Below are positions 26,776 through 36,742 of a DNA stretch of 61,296 nt, piece by piece. The stretch comes from Haloplasmatales bacterium 4B. Lineage in GTDB: Bacteria; Bacillota_I; Bacilli_A; Haloplasmatales; Haloplasmataceae. Positions within the stretch are counted from its first letter, which is position 1. Each line of letters begins with the position of its first letter. The position numbers and the translations under genes were made by a program. The stretch is taken from positions 1 to 61,296 of the forward strand of contig NSKI01000012.1 in assembly GCA_003586005.1 (NCBI GenBank), given 5' to 3'. Under the pieces are notes generated by a model that was given only the letters and a program-made list of their open reading frames with translations, searched no databases and had not been told where the DNA came from.

Positions 26776-27582
26776 ATGATATTTTTTAATATTACTTTAG
26801 CTTTATTATTGTTATTTATTTTAGCTTTCATATATTCATTATTTGAACGATACTGGATTCAATTGAAAAAATATGATATCAAAATCGATAAGAAGTCATT
26901 TAAAGATAAAAAAATTATTTTTTTAACAGATTTACATCACTCAGCAATAGTATCTAAAAAATTTATAAGAAATATTGTAAAAAAAGCAAATGAGTTACAC
27001 CCTGATATAATTATAATTGGCGGAGATTATATTACTAATCATAAAAAATATATCAAGCCTTTGTTTAATGAATTATGTAAGTTACAAGCTAGTTTGGGAA
27101 TATTTGGAGTTTTAGGCAATCATGATGTTAATGTGGGCAAACAGTTGGTGTTAGATGAAATGGAGAAAGCTAATATAGCTTCATTAGATAACAAATCATA
27201 CTGGATTAACTTAGGTAACGATAGAATAAAGATTGGTGGTGTGGGTGATTATCTATATGATAAGCAGCTGATTTATAAAACTACAGGTGATGTGCTAGAA
27301 ACTGATTATGTTATTTTAGTATCACATAATTCAGATTATATCCAAGATATCAAAGAAGAGAAAGTAGATTTAGTACTTAGTGGTCATACTCATGGTGGAC
27401 AAGTGACTATTTTTGGTATATATGCCCCTTCTGTTCCTTCAAAATATAAACAGAAATACCTTACTGGCTTAAAAACACTAAATAATATAAAGATAATAAT
27501 TTCAAATGGAGTTGGGGTAGTAGGGTTACCAATTAGGTTCTTTGCTCGTCCTCAAATAGTTTTAATTAATTTTATAAATTAA
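26776..27582 (+). CDS. Membrane-anchored metallophosphoesterase (YkuE-like)
   Basis: About 268 residues. The N-terminus is a single hydrophobic anchor (MIFFNITLALLLLFILAFI) followed by a calcineurin-like domain. Ligand motifs are FLTDLHH near 53, GGDYI near 86, GNHD near 119, VSHNSD near 190 and the metal-binding SGHTHGGQ near 212. YkuE-type enzymes hydrolyse phosphate esters at the membrane surface; UDP-diacylglucosamine pyrophosphatase-like and TatD-unrelated activities are both possible. ATG 26776 is chosen as it places the anchor at the N-terminus; GTG 26758 is the alternative. Confidence 0.8.
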   Translation: MIFFNITLALLLLFILAFIYSLFERYWIQLKKYDIKIDKKSFKDKKIIFLTDLHHSAIVSKKFIRNIVKKANELHPDIIIIGGDYITNHKKYIKPLFNELCKLQASLGIFGVLGNHDVNVGKQLVLDEMEKANIASLDNKSYWINLGNDRIKIGGVGDYLYDKQLIYKTTGDVLETDYVILVSHNSDYIQDIKEEKVDLVLSGHTHGGQVTIFGIYAPSVPSKYKQKYLTGLKTLNNIKIIISNGVGVVGLPIRFFARPQIVLINFIN

Positions 27583-27668
27583 ACATAATAATGTTGATTT
27601 TTATACAATGTGAAAAAAAAGAACTATATATTCCATATAAAAAATAAAAATATTATCACCATAATATA

Positions 27669-27702
27669 AACATTCATAATATAATACATTATGAATGTTT
27701 TG
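27669..27702 (+). repeat. Inverted repeat before the L,D-transpeptidase gene
   Basis: Perfect 12-bp arms AACATTCATAAT and ATTATGAATGTT around 7 nt, only a few bases before the GAGGTGA ribosome binding site. It could be an operator, an mRNA stem or a terminator of the preceding gene. Confidence 0.6.
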
Positions 27703-27712
27703 AGGTGATTTT

Positions 27713-28345
27713 TTGGATTATTTTAAAAAAGGAAGTAAAGGAGTTTTAGTTAAGAAAATTCAGGATATTTTAATTATATTGGATTATAAGATAAAATCTG
27801 ATGCCATTTTTGGAAGTGAAACAGAAACTATGATAATTAAATACCAACAAAAATCTAATTTAAAAGTTGATGGAATAGTCGGACCTAATACTTTTGAAAG
27901 GTTATTATTAGATAGTGGTGTCGGCAAAGAAGAGGCATATGTTAATAGTCGGGATTTTTATAGTGAAACAGATTATTTTATCTGGGCAGATAGTAATTTT
28001 CATTATGTATATATATTTAAAGGAAAGAATCGCGAATGGAATATTATTAAAAAATATTTAGCAACATTTGGTAAACCATCAACGCCTACACTTTTAGGAA
28101 TATTTACAGTCGGAGCTAAAGGTTTAGGTTATGGGGGACCTATTTATGGATTTAAAGTAAAGTGGTATACACAATATTATAAAAATTATTTTTTTCACTC
28201 CATTCTATTCAATCTAGATGAGAAAACTGTTTTTGATGGGAGATTAGGGATGGATTTATCTGATGGCTGTATTAGACTAGCTGAAGAAAACGCTAAATAT
28301 ATTTATGATTACATTCCATATAAGTCTTTAGTTTTAGTATCATAA
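27713..28345 (+). CDS. Peptidoglycan-binding L,D-transpeptidase (YkuD)
   Basis: 210 residues. The N-terminal peptidoglycan-binding domain 1 (about 1-68) reads GSKGVLVKKIQDIL with DGIVGPNT. The C-terminal YkuD domain (about 80-210) has the catalytic FHSILFN histidine region and MDLSDGCIRLAEENA with the nucleophilic cysteine. It makes 3-3 peptidoglycan crosslinks or attaches proteins. There is no signal peptide, so an export route or forespore role is uncertain. The start is TTG with GAGGTGA upstream. Confidence 0.87.
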   Translation: MDYFKKGSKGVLVKKIQDILIILDYKIKSDAIFGSETETMIIKYQQKSNLKVDGIVGPNTFERLLLDSGVGKEEAYVNSRDFYSETDYFIWADSNFHYVYIFKGKNREWNIIKKYLATFGKPSTPTLLGIFTVGAKGLGYGGPIYGFKVKWYTQYYKNYFFHSILFNLDEKTVFDGRLGMDLSDGCIRLAEENAKYIYDYIPYKSLVLVS

Positions 28346-28432
28346 AAAGGCAACAAGTTATTTTTGGATAAGATTAACTTATTTTAATGGAATTAAAAAA
28401 TAAATTCGTGCTTTTCACCTAAAAAAGTGATA

Positions 28433-28460
28433 GAATCTATTGTGGAATATTAATAGATTC
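28433..28460 (+). repeat. Inverted repeat upstream of SulP gene
   Basis: GAATCTATT (28433-28441) and AATAGATTC (28452-28460), perfect 9-bp arms. They lie 33 nt before the SulP start, a plausible operator. Confidence 0.5.
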
Positions 28461-28492
28461 ATAAATACAGATGAGGAGCAGTTATAAGAAGT

Positions 28493-30145
28493 ATGTCAAA
28501 ATTACAACCAATGTTATTTACAACAGTGAAAAATTATTCAAAGAAACTATTTTTTAGTGATCTTATTGCGGGGATAATAGTTAGTATCATTGCATTACCT
28601 TTATCTATCGCACTTGCTATATCATCAGGTGTATCTCCTGAACAAGGCCTTTATACAGCAATAATAGCTGGATTTGTTATTTCCTTTTTAGGAGGGAGTA
28701 GAGTACAAATAGGTGGACCTACAGGCGCGTTTATGTTGATAGTCTTTGGTATTGTTGCTGAGTTTGGAATTAATGGTTTAATTACAGCAACTATTATGGG
28801 AGGGATTATTTTAATGCTTTTTGGTTTATGTAAACTAGGGAGCATTATTAAGTTTATCCCATATCCGATAACAACTGGTTTTACAAGTGGAATAGCCATT
28901 ACGATTTTTTCTTCTCAAATTAAAGATCTTTTTGGATTAAATATTAGTGAAGTACCGGTAGAATTTATAGGAAAATGGAAAACTTACTTTTTAGCATTTA
29001 ATACAATTAATTATGAGGCAGTTCTAATTGGGGTTGTCGCTTTAATTATTATTATTATTTGGCCAAAAGTGAATCGAAAAATCCCTGGAACATTAATTGC
29101 GATAATAATTACAACTTTAATTGTAAGTATCTTTAGCTTGGATGTAGATACCATAGGATCAAAGTTTGGTAATTTATCATCATCATTACCGAAGCCAAAA
29201 CTTCCATCATTTTCATTTGCGACAATTAGAATGCTAATTGGACCAGCTTTTACAATTGCGATTTTAGGTGGAGTTGAATCATTATTGTCAGCTGTTGTAT
29301 CAGATGGAATGATTGGATCAAAACATCGTTCAAATATGGAACTAGTTGCGCAAGGTGCTGCGAATGTAGCATCTGGGGTCTTTGGTGGAATACCTGCAAC
29401 AGGTGCAATTGCGCGAACTGTCTCTAATATTAACAGTGGTGGCAGAACTCCAGTTAGTGGAATAGTACATGCATTATCTTTATTAGTAATTTTAGTAACA
29501 CTTATGCCTTTAGCCAAATTAATTCCTCTAGCAACATTAGCAAGCGTACTAGTTGTTGTAGCTTATAATATGAGTTCTTGGCGAGAATTTAAGGAATTGT
29601 TTAAAGCACCTAAAAGTGATGTGTTTGTATTATTAATAACTTTTACAATCACAGTTTTAATTGATTTAGTTGTAGCTATTGAGTTGGGAATGGTACTTGC
29701 AGCGATTCTATTTATGAAGCGGATGTCTGATGTATCATATATTAAAGAAAAATCATTAGATGCAACTGAAGATGATCAAAAAGATGTAGAAACCCATATT
29801 AATGCACCAAAAGGTGTGCAAATTTATGAGATTAATGGTCCTTTTTTCTTTGGAGCTGCAGATAAGTTTATGGAAACTATCTATAATGTAAGTAAACCGA
29901 CGAAAATTATTATCATTCGAATGAGATATGTACCAGCAATGGACGCCACAGCTCTTATTGCTTTTAAAAGGTTTATAAAGATGTGTAGAGGAAGAAATTT
30001 GACCATTTTAATTTCTGGAATTAATGAGCAACCACTTACTGTTTTGCGTAAAGCTAATCTTTATGAAGAAATTGGTTGTGAGCATTTCTTTATATCGATA
30101 GGCGAAGCAATTTGTGAAGCTTGTCAATTACTAGAAGATAAATAA
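28493..30145 (+). CDS. SulP family anion transporter with STAS domain
   Basis: 550 residues. A SulP membrane domain of many helices (about 20-420) opens with LIAGIIVSIIALPLSIALAI and has the family's QIGGPTGAFM and GGIPATGAIARTVSNINSG motifs. A cytosolic STAS domain follows (about 440-550; IIIRMRYVPAMDATALIAF). SulP proteins move sulfate, bicarbonate or dicarboxylates; the substrate is not predictable. Start ATG at 28493, with the purine-rich AGGAG a little far (about 14 nt). Monocistronic. Confidence 0.88.
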   Translation: MSKLQPMLFTTVKNYSKKLFFSDLIAGIIVSIIALPLSIALAISSGVSPEQGLYTAIIAGFVISFLGGSRVQIGGPTGAFMLIVFGIVAEFGINGLITATIMGGIILMLFGLCKLGSIIKFIPYPITTGFTSGIAITIFSSQIKDLFGLNISEVPVEFIGKWKTYFLAFNTINYEAVLIGVVALIIIIIWPKVNRKIPGTLIAIIITTLIVSIFSLDVDTIGSKFGNLSSSLPKPKLPSFSFATIRMLIGPAFTIAILGGVESLLSAVVSDGMIGSKHRSNMELVAQGAANVASGVFGGIPATGAIARTVSNINSGGRTPVSGIVHALSLLVILVTLMPLAKLIPLATLASVLVVVAYNMSSWREFKELFKAPKSDVFVLLITFTITVLIDLVVAIELGMVLAAILFMKRMSDVSYIKEKSLDATEDDQKDVETHINAPKGVQIYEINGPFFFGAADKFMETIYNVSKPTKIIIIRMRYVPAMDATALIAFKRFIKMCRGRNLTILISGINEQPLTVLRKANLYEEIGCEHFFISIGEAICEACQLLEDK

Positions 30146-30171
30146 ATTAAAAATTGAAATAAATGATTTTA

Positions 30172-30200
30172 TTGTAAATACCAATATGCTGGTTTATAAT
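30172..30200 (+). promoter_or_regulatory. Promoter of threonine aldolase gene
   Basis: TTGTAA (30172-30177), 17-nt spacer, TATAAT (30195-30200). Confidence 0.7.
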
Positions 30201-30281
30201 TAGTGTATAGACTTTTGTTATATAGAAGCAATAAAGGTATGTAATAAAAAATCTATGAAAAGTCAAAGTGAGGTAAATACA

Positions 30282-31304
30282 ATGAAAATAATTGATTTAA
30301 GAAGTGATACTGTAACAAAACCAACACAAATCATGCGTGAAGCTATGTTAAACGCAATTGTGGGAGATGATGTTTACCAAGATGATCCTACTGTAATTAG
30401 ATTAGAAAAGATGGCTGCAGAAATGGTTGGGAAAGAATCAGCATTATTTGTTCCGTCTGGAACATTTGGTAATCAATTGGCTTTGCTTACCCATACAAAT
30501 CGCGGAGATGAAGTTATACTAGAGGCTAATTGTCATATTAAGAAATATGAGGTAGCGGGAGCAGCTGTTATAGCTGGTGTGCAGTTGAATTCTATTGAAG
30601 GTGTTAAGGGAGAAATGGATCTATCAAAAATAAAACAAGCAATTAGATCTGAGGATATTCACTTCCCAAAAACATCATTAATTTGCTTAGAAAATGCGAC
30701 TGGACTTGGAACGCTTTTAAGTTTAGATTATATGGAAAAAGTCGCCAATATTGCTAAAGAAGCAGACATCCATATTCATTTAGATGGGGCAAGGGTTTTT
30801 AATGCTGCTACAGCTTTAAATGTAGATGCATTAGAAATTTGTAAACATGTTGATTCAGTAATGTTTTGTTTATCAAAGGGATTATGCGCTCCAATTGGTT
30901 CGATGCTTGCAGGGTCAAAAAAATTTATTAATAAAGCAAGAAAAAACCGTAAACTAATGGGTGGTGGAATGCGACAAGTTGGAATCGTTGCCGCATGTGG
31001 AATTATATCACTTGAAAAAATGAGCAAAAGGTTGACTATTGATCATGAAAATGCGTTTTATCTTGCCGACAAACTTGAACAAATTCCTGGATTCCATGTC
31101 GATAGAGAACGTCTTAATATCAATATGGTATTTGTGACAGTAGATGATAATATAAATTTCCCAGAAAATTATTCTGAATTATTGTTTGAAAAAGGCATTA
31201 AAGTAAATGGATATCGTGGAGAGGAAATGCGTTTTGTCACCCACAACGATATAGAAAGAAGCGATATTGATTACTTTGTTAATATATTAAAAACAATTAT
31301 TTGA
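30282..31304 (+). CDS. ltaE: Low-specificity L-threonine aldolase
   Basis: 340 residues, fold-type I PLP enzyme. The N-terminus DLRSDTVTKPTQIMREAM and the GDDVYQDDPTV block are diagnostic. The PLP lysine lies in MFCLSKGLCAPIGSML and the aspartate-histidine region is IHLDGARVFNA. It splits threonine to glycine and acetaldehyde. ATG 30282 with GAGGT upstream is preferred over ATG 30255, which lacks an RBS. The usual substrate-recognition histidine after the glycine loop is present as CHIKKYE. Confidence 0.9.
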   Translation: MKIIDLRSDTVTKPTQIMREAMLNAIVGDDVYQDDPTVIRLEKMAAEMVGKESALFVPSGTFGNQLALLTHTNRGDEVILEANCHIKKYEVAGAAVIAGVQLNSIEGVKGEMDLSKIKQAIRSEDIHFPKTSLICLENATGLGTLLSLDYMEKVANIAKEADIHIHLDGARVFNAATALNVDALEICKHVDSVMFCLSKGLCAPIGSMLAGSKKFINKARKNRKLMGGGMRQVGIVAACGIISLEKMSKRLTIDHENAFYLADKLEQIPGFHVDRERLNINMVFVTVDDNINFPENYSELLFEKGIKVNGYRGEEMRFVTHNDIERSDIDYFVNILKTII

Positions 31305-31307
31305 GTG

Positions 31308-31348
31308 TTTAAAAAAGGTAGTGATGTTAATTACTTACCTTTTTTAAA
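31308..31348 (+). terminator. Intrinsic terminator after ltaE
   Basis: Thirteen-base stem TTTAAAAAAGGTA/TACCTTTTTTAAA. Confidence 0.88.
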
Positions 31349-31416
31349 TTATATCTTAAATAAACTGGGAAATTGTGGTAAAATGTAGAAGAAATCTATA
31401 TGTAAGGAGGATTATT

Positions 31417-33453
31417 ATGAGTGATGTAAAGGGTATACTGAACATTAAAGGCGTTAATAAGTTTTATGGGAAATTTCAAGCCTTAAAAGATGTCCATTTG
31501 TCAGTAGAAGAAGGGGAATTTGTTGCTATATTGGGAGAGTCAGGCAGTGGAAAGTCTACATTATTAAATGTAATTAGTGGACTGGATAGGTATGATTCTG
31601 GTGAAATAACTATTAATGGTATGACTACTAAAGATTTTAGTCAAAAAGAATGGGCCGTTTATCGTAATAACTATGTTGGATTTGTATTTCAAGAATACAA
31701 CTTAGTTGATCATTTAACTGTTGTTGAAAATGTCGAATTACCATTATTACTACAAGGTATAGTGCCAAAGGTAGCTAGAGAAAGAGCTATAGAGAAGTGT
31801 AAATTACTAGGTCTTAAAAATCACACCCATAAATTACCAAGTAAAATATCAGGAGGTCAACAACAAAGAACAGCAATAGCTCGGGCACTTGTCACGAATC
31901 CAAAAGTTATATTGGCTGATGAGCCAACCGGAGCATTAGATAGTGAAAACGCAGTAGTTATTCTTGATATACTCAAAGTCTTATCAAAGGATCATATCGT
32001 TATTTTAGTTACACATGATGAAGATTTCGCTAATCAATATGCAACAAGAATTGTTACACTAGAAGATGGAATGATTATCTCTGATACAGATAAAAGAGAT
32101 TATGGGTTTGAAAATACTACATCTTTAAATTTAAAATATCCAAATATGAAACTAAAAGTCTTATGGAAATTCGCTAAAAATAATTTAAAAAAAAGGATGA
32201 TAAGAACCTTTTTTACTGCACTTACGATGTCGATAGGTTTAATTTCTATTTTCTTAATTGTTTTTTTAGTTAATGGAATAAGAAACGAAGTAACAGATTT
32301 TGTAGAAGATATTATACCTGAGGATCAATATTATGTTAAATCTGAAATAAACCATACGTTATTAAATGAAGAAGATTATGCTTTTATTAATCAACAAAAT
32401 GAAGTTACAGAGGCATATTTTCAATACACGATCCGTCCACTAACTAATAATTTATATGGAAATAAAGAAAATTATGATTTTTATGATTCTGAAAATTATC
32501 GAATTATAGGAATTCCCAATTTAGAAAAACATTACGCTAATCGAAATAACTTAATTGGTGACTATCCCAAAAATGAAAATGAAATTATTATTACTACTAA
32601 TTATGCTGAAACGTTAATTGAAATGCAAAATTTATCGGAAAAAGATTTTAAAGAAGATGTAATACTTGATTTGATATTATCTAAGACAATTACTGTTGAA
32701 AGAGTCTCTAGCCGTATACTTTTAAGTGAGAAATTTAAAATTGTTGGTATCATTTATGATCAAAATCAGAATGAAGTTTATTTGAAAAATAGTAAAGTAG
32801 AGAAAATGGCACAAGCGATTGAAGAAGATGATATAGATTATATTTATTATGGAGATAGTGGTAATTTGGTTGATAAAAGACAGTTGACTATTTTTTTAAA
32901 CACAAATGATAATAAAAAAATAGATGACTTAGAAGAAAACCTAACGAAAGAAGGGCTTGTTTTAAAAAATCCAGTTCAAGAAGTATATGGTTCAATAAAT
33001 AATTTCTTTGATACAGTATTATATATCTTATTAGGAACCGCTGCTGTTTCGCTACTAGTAGCTGGTATATTAGTTGGGTTAATGATTTATGTCTCAGTCA
33101 TTGAACGTATAAAAGAAATAGGAATTTTAAAGTCAATTGGTGCTAAAGCAAGAAATATACGCAGTTTGTTTATATTTGAATCTGGGTTTATTGGTTTACT
33201 TAGTTCATTTATCGCATTAGTAATTTCTTTATTAATAACTTTATTAATAAATATGATTTTCAATAGTACAATAGGGGCATTATTTAGAACATTCGAGGTA
33301 ACACAATTTGAAGAATTTAAATTACTACATATAGATGTTTTGGCAATTATCATTGTCTTTGGGGTAAGTATTATATATTCTGTTATCTGTGGGTTAATTC
33401 CAGCTATTATAGCTTCAAGGTTAGACGCTGTTGAGGCTTTAAGAAAGGAATAG
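31417..33453 (+). CDS. ABC transporter ATPase-permease fusion (MacB/FtsX type), first of pair
   Basis: 678 residues. The LolD/MacB-type ATPase occupies about 1-230: Walker A GESGSGKST, signature ISGGQQQR, Walker B VILADEPTGALD. A MacB-like permease follows: one TM helix near 265-290, a long extracellular acidic domain, then three C-terminal helices with the FtsX motif EIGILKSIGAKARNIRSLF. ATG 31417 is chosen because AAGGAGG is 6 nt upstream. The partner gene begins 12 nt after its stop; the two probably form a heterodimer exporting a peptide, lipoprotein or antibiotic. Confidence 0.88.
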   Translation: MSDVKGILNIKGVNKFYGKFQALKDVHLSVEEGEFVAILGESGSGKSTLLNVISGLDRYDSGEITINGMTTKDFSQKEWAVYRNNYVGFVFQEYNLVDHLTVVENVELPLLLQGIVPKVARERAIEKCKLLGLKNHTHKLPSKISGGQQQRTAIARALVTNPKVILADEPTGALDSENAVVILDILKVLSKDHIVILVTHDEDFANQYATRIVTLEDGMIISDTDKRDYGFENTTSLNLKYPNMKLKVLWKFAKNNLKKRMIRTFFTALTMSIGLISIFLIVFLVNGIRNEVTDFVEDIIPEDQYYVKSEINHTLLNEEDYAFINQQNEVTEAYFQYTIRPLTNNLYGNKENYDFYDSENYRIIGIPNLEKHYANRNNLIGDYPKNENEIIITTNYAETLIEMQNLSEKDFKEDVILDLILSKTITVERVSSRILLSEKFKIVGIIYDQNQNEVYLKNSKVEKMAQAIEEDDIDYIYYGDSGNLVDKRQLTIFLNTNDNKKIDDLEENLTKEGLVLKNPVQEVYGSINNFFDTVLYILLGTAAVSLLVAGILVGLMIYVSVIERIKEIGILKSIGAKARNIRSLFIFESGFIGLLSSFIALVISLLITLLINMIFNSTIGALFRTFEVTQFEEFKLLHIDVLAIIIVFGVSIIYSVICGLIPAIIASRLDAVEALRKE

Positions 33454-33465
33454 GGGTGATTTATT

Positions 33466-35670
33466 ATGATAAAATTAGTTGATATTCATAAAATATATGA
33501 TGATGGCATTAATGGTTTTTTAGCACTAAAAGATATAAATTTAGATTTTAAAGATGATCGTTTTGTATGCATTTTAGGAAAATCAGGATCAGGTAAGACA
33601 ACATTACTAAATATAATCGGTGGTTTAGATAGAGCAAGTAGTGGGCACATGGTTATAGATGGTGTTTTGACTACTAAATTTACGGAAACACAATGGGATT
33701 ATTTTCGAAACTATAAGATTGGTTTTGTTTTTCAAAATTTTAGTCTAATCGAACATTTATCAGTTTTAGATAATGTTTTATTAGCTATTAAATTACAAGG
33801 TATTAAAAAAGAAGAAGCCAAAAAACGCTCCCTTGAGATGTTAGAAAGAGTAAATATACTAGATCAGGCTAATAAACTTCCAAAGCAGTTATCTGGAGGA
33901 CAACGTCAAAGAGTTTCTATAGCAAGAGCACTTGTTAATAACCCTGATATCATTTTAGCGGATGAACCAACAGGAAATTTGGATAAGAAAACGACTAAAG
34001 AAGTTTTAAGACTTTTAAAAGAAATCAGTAATGATAAATTGATCTTAATGGTTACTCACAGCAAAAAGATTGCACATGAATATGCCGACCGAATTATTGA
34101 ATTAAAAGATGGCGTTGTTAAAAGCGATACAAAAACTCATTCATTTGAAAGAGTTAAAATTATAAAACCAAAGAAAAAGACTACAAAGTTTAGGCTTTTT
34201 GATAAAGTAAAACATGCTTTTAAAAATGTAAGAATGAAGAAGTGGCGAACCTTTTTAACAGCATTGGGTTTAGCAATTGGAGTTACAGGTTTTATTTTGA
34301 TTGATGGAATTTCTAATGGAATTAGAATTAATATTAATAAACAATTAAAAGCCTATGACAATTCTCCTGATTTAAATTTTAGGATACCTAATTTAAATGG
34401 GAAGAGTGAATTAGAGTTTCGAGATTACTTACTTGAAGATGAATATTTTGATTCAGTTAGATTTGACAAAAGATTAACTTTAGATGTTAGAAAAATAATT
34501 GATGGAGAAAATGTCCATGAAATAGATAATAATTATATGCATGAAAGAATAAGTTACCGATTTACTGATAAAAATGAAACAAAATATTTTGGTAGATTAT
34601 ACGATAATGGAAGTTGGCCGAAAAAAGACGATGAAATTATTCTGTCATCATCTTATGCTTCAAGATTATATGATATTGATAATTTGGAAACAGTGTGGAG
34701 CAAGTTACAGGATGTAAAACTGGAAGTCGCTACAGAGCATTACTATGAAATTCCTTATCAAATTTTTTTTGAAGATGTTTATTATAGTGATTGTGAGAGT
34801 TATGATTTTATCGATGAAAATACAGAACCAGTAGGCTATGATAAAAGCCTGTTTGGTGATTTTAAGGAACAAATAAATACCCAAAAGAATCTTTATAATA
34901 AAATTCTAAAGGATGAAAATGAAAAAATCTACTTTTGTACTGATTATTTAAAATTTGATACCCATTATTCTAATGAAGTTAAATCAACAAAAGAATATAA
35001 AGTTGTTGGAATTATTGAATCTAATTATATTGATTTTTCATTTGTTACTGAAGCAGAATATGTTCGTTTAAGTAGTTTTGAAAAACAATATGATATTTCT
35101 TATGATATCTTTTTAACTGAAGCAGGAAAAGAACATATCATTGACATAAAGGTAAAGTACAAAGGTGAAGCCGATATTTATGAACATGATAATATGCATG
35201 ATATTCAAACACCTATATTTAATGTATTTCTCGGGATTGTTCAATTTATTATAAGTTTAATTTTAGTAGTTTCAGTAGTTACCGCTGGGATTATGTTATT
35301 AATGGTGTTACTAATCTCAGTGATTGAAAGAAGTCGAGAGATTGGAATATTAAGGTCTCTTGGTGCCACAAAAGGTGATATATTATCTGTATTTATTGTG
35401 GAAAGTGGAGTAATTGGATTTATAGCTGGTATTATAGGTGTTATATTAGCAGTGGTCCTAACTTTAGGAGCAAATAGGTACATTAATTATCGTTATCATG
35501 ATGAAATATTTGAAATGTTTAATGATGATCATGTAAAAATTATTATCTTAAGACCTTCATCACATATAATAGCTGTAATTACTTGTATAATCCTAGCGAT
35601 GTTGTTTGGTTTATTACCTGCAATTAAAGCTAGTAAAAAAACACCAATTAATGCTTTAAAAAGAATATAA
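33466..35670 (+). CDS. ABC transporter ATPase-permease fusion (MacB/FtsX type), second of pair
   Basis: 734 residues, same layout as the upstream gene. The ATPase (about 1-225) has Walker A GKSGSGKTT, signature LSGGQRQR and Walker B IILADEPTGNLDKKT. One TM helix is near 265, followed by a large extracellular region rich in Asp, Glu and Tyr, then three C-terminal helices with EIGILRSLGATKGDILSVF. Overall identity to its neighbour is moderate, so this is an old duplication. No two-component system or BceAB-type sensor is adjacent. Ends at a strong terminator. Confidence 0.88.
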   Translation: MIKLVDIHKIYDDGINGFLALKDINLDFKDDRFVCILGKSGSGKTTLLNIIGGLDRASSGHMVIDGVLTTKFTETQWDYFRNYKIGFVFQNFSLIEHLSVLDNVLLAIKLQGIKKEEAKKRSLEMLERVNILDQANKLPKQLSGGQRQRVSIARALVNNPDIILADEPTGNLDKKTTKEVLRLLKEISNDKLILMVTHSKKIAHEYADRIIELKDGVVKSDTKTHSFERVKIIKPKKKTTKFRLFDKVKHAFKNVRMKKWRTFLTALGLAIGVTGFILIDGISNGIRININKQLKAYDNSPDLNFRIPNLNGKSELEFRDYLLEDEYFDSVRFDKRLTLDVRKIIDGENVHEIDNNYMHERISYRFTDKNETKYFGRLYDNGSWPKKDDEIILSSSYASRLYDIDNLETVWSKLQDVKLEVATEHYYEIPYQIFFEDVYYSDCESYDFIDENTEPVGYDKSLFGDFKEQINTQKNLYNKILKDENEKIYFCTDYLKFDTHYSNEVKSTKEYKVVGIIESNYIDFSFVTEAEYVRLSSFEKQYDISYDIFLTEAGKEHIIDIKVKYKGEADIYEHDNMHDIQTPIFNVFLGIVQFIISLILVVSVVTAGIMLLMVLLISVIERSREIGILRSLGATKGDILSVFIVESGVIGFIAGIIGVILAVVLTLGANRYINYRYHDEIFEMFNDDHVKIIILRPSSHIIAVITCIILAMLFGLLPAIKASKKTPINALKRI

Positions 35671-35674
35671 AAAA

Positions 35675-35722
35675 AAGGATGTATGTAATTAAAAATTTAT
35701 TTAATTACTGCATCCTTCTTTA
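35675..35722. terminator. Bidirectional terminator
   Basis: Two-part stem (AAGGATG with CATCCTT; GTAATTAA with TTAATTAC) separated by a small internal loop, between convergent genes. Confidence 0.85.
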
Positions 35723-35727
35723 TTAAT

Positions 35728-36420
35728 TTATTTTAATAATTCAATTTCATCATCATTATCATTGCTATTTTTATTTGTTTCAGTCTCATCTTTAGAAGCA
35801 GGATCAAATTCACCAAAATCTGCCCAATCCATATTTCTTCTCTCTAAGGCATTTACATCATTATATTGGTCAATACTAAAGTTTTTATGAACAACATAGG
35901 TTTTTGCGGTCATATCATGTAATCCTTGTTCATCGTCAGTAGCCATAATCATAATTAATATAAGTAAGCAAATAAAAAAATTAAGGCCTCCTGCTAGTAT
36001 ATTAGAAGTAAATGAAATAGAGCTAATCATATTTAAGGAAAAACCAATCTTAGGCATTATTAGTAATAAAATAGTAACCGAAAGAATTTGTATTAGTAGG
36101 AAGAAATTTCGAAATAATAATTGAAAAAATGAAGGGCTTCCATATTCATAATTTACTACCTTTATTCCCAGTAATAGTTTTGCGATTGTCCTACCTTTTG
36201 TAAAATATGGAAAAATTGTGTAATAGACTAAGTACAAAGATAATGGATAGAGAATAGTTACCAAGACTAGCGAAGTACTTAAATGATAAGAATTTATAAT
36301 AGAAATCATAAAAAATGCAAGTATTGTTGTAGAAAATAAATTAATGATGTTTATAATAATTACATCAATTATTGCAGCTGCTACTCTTGATCCCTTAACT
36401 GATATTTTTTGTGTATACAT
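35728..36420 (-). CDS. RDD family membrane protein
   Basis: 230 residues starting MYTQKISVKGSRVAAAIIDV, where SRVAAAIID is the RDD-domain opening (Arg then Asp in the first helix). Three to four further hydrophobic segments follow, with a typical TKGRTIAKLLLGIKVVN loop, and then a charged C-terminal tail rich in Asp, Glu and Asn. ATG 36420 is preferred over the upstream ORF start because AAAGGGG lies 9 nt before it. RDD proteins are poorly characterised; some act in ion transport. Confidence 0.8.
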   Translation of the reverse strand: MYTQKISVKGSRVAAAIIDVIIINIINLFSTTILAFFMISIINSYHLSTSLVLVTILYPLSLYLVYYTIFPYFTKGRTIAKLLLGIKVVNYEYGSPSFFQLLFRNFFLLIQILSVTILLLIMPKIGFSLNMISSISFTSNILAGGLNFFICLLILIMIMATDDEQGLHDMTAKTYVVHKNFSIDQYNDVNALERRNMDWADFGEFDPASKDETETNKNSNDNDDEIELLK

Positions 36421-36713
36421 AATATCATACCCCTTTCTAAGATAATGCCCATCTGATATTATTATACTAATATTTAACATATTTTAAAAGTCAAAATTTA
36501 AATTTGTAGTATTTTACAGCTATTTTTTTGTAATAGTGCAGTAAATGAAAAAATCACAAGTAAAAATCATTTTTATGATCTTATTAAAAAAAAGAATTAC
36601 AGGACTATATTTTGTGAATTAGGAGATTAAAGAATTGATCAACTAATTTATGATTTGTTAGTAACATAACTTTGTTTATAAAACATTTAGTCATGAATTG
36701 GATAATAAAAATA

Positions 36714-36742
36714 ATAGAAGACTTAAAAATCAAGTCTTCTAT
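36714..36742 (-). terminator. Terminator overlapping the degV stop codon
   Basis: Eleven-base perfect stem ATAGAAGACTT/AAGTCTTCTAT; its arm contains the minus-strand stop codon. Confidence 0.8.

Noticed and set aside
29011-29517. 168-codon ORF opposite the SulP gene
   Set aside because: Antisense shadow of a strongly supported SulP coding region; no RBS or family signature.
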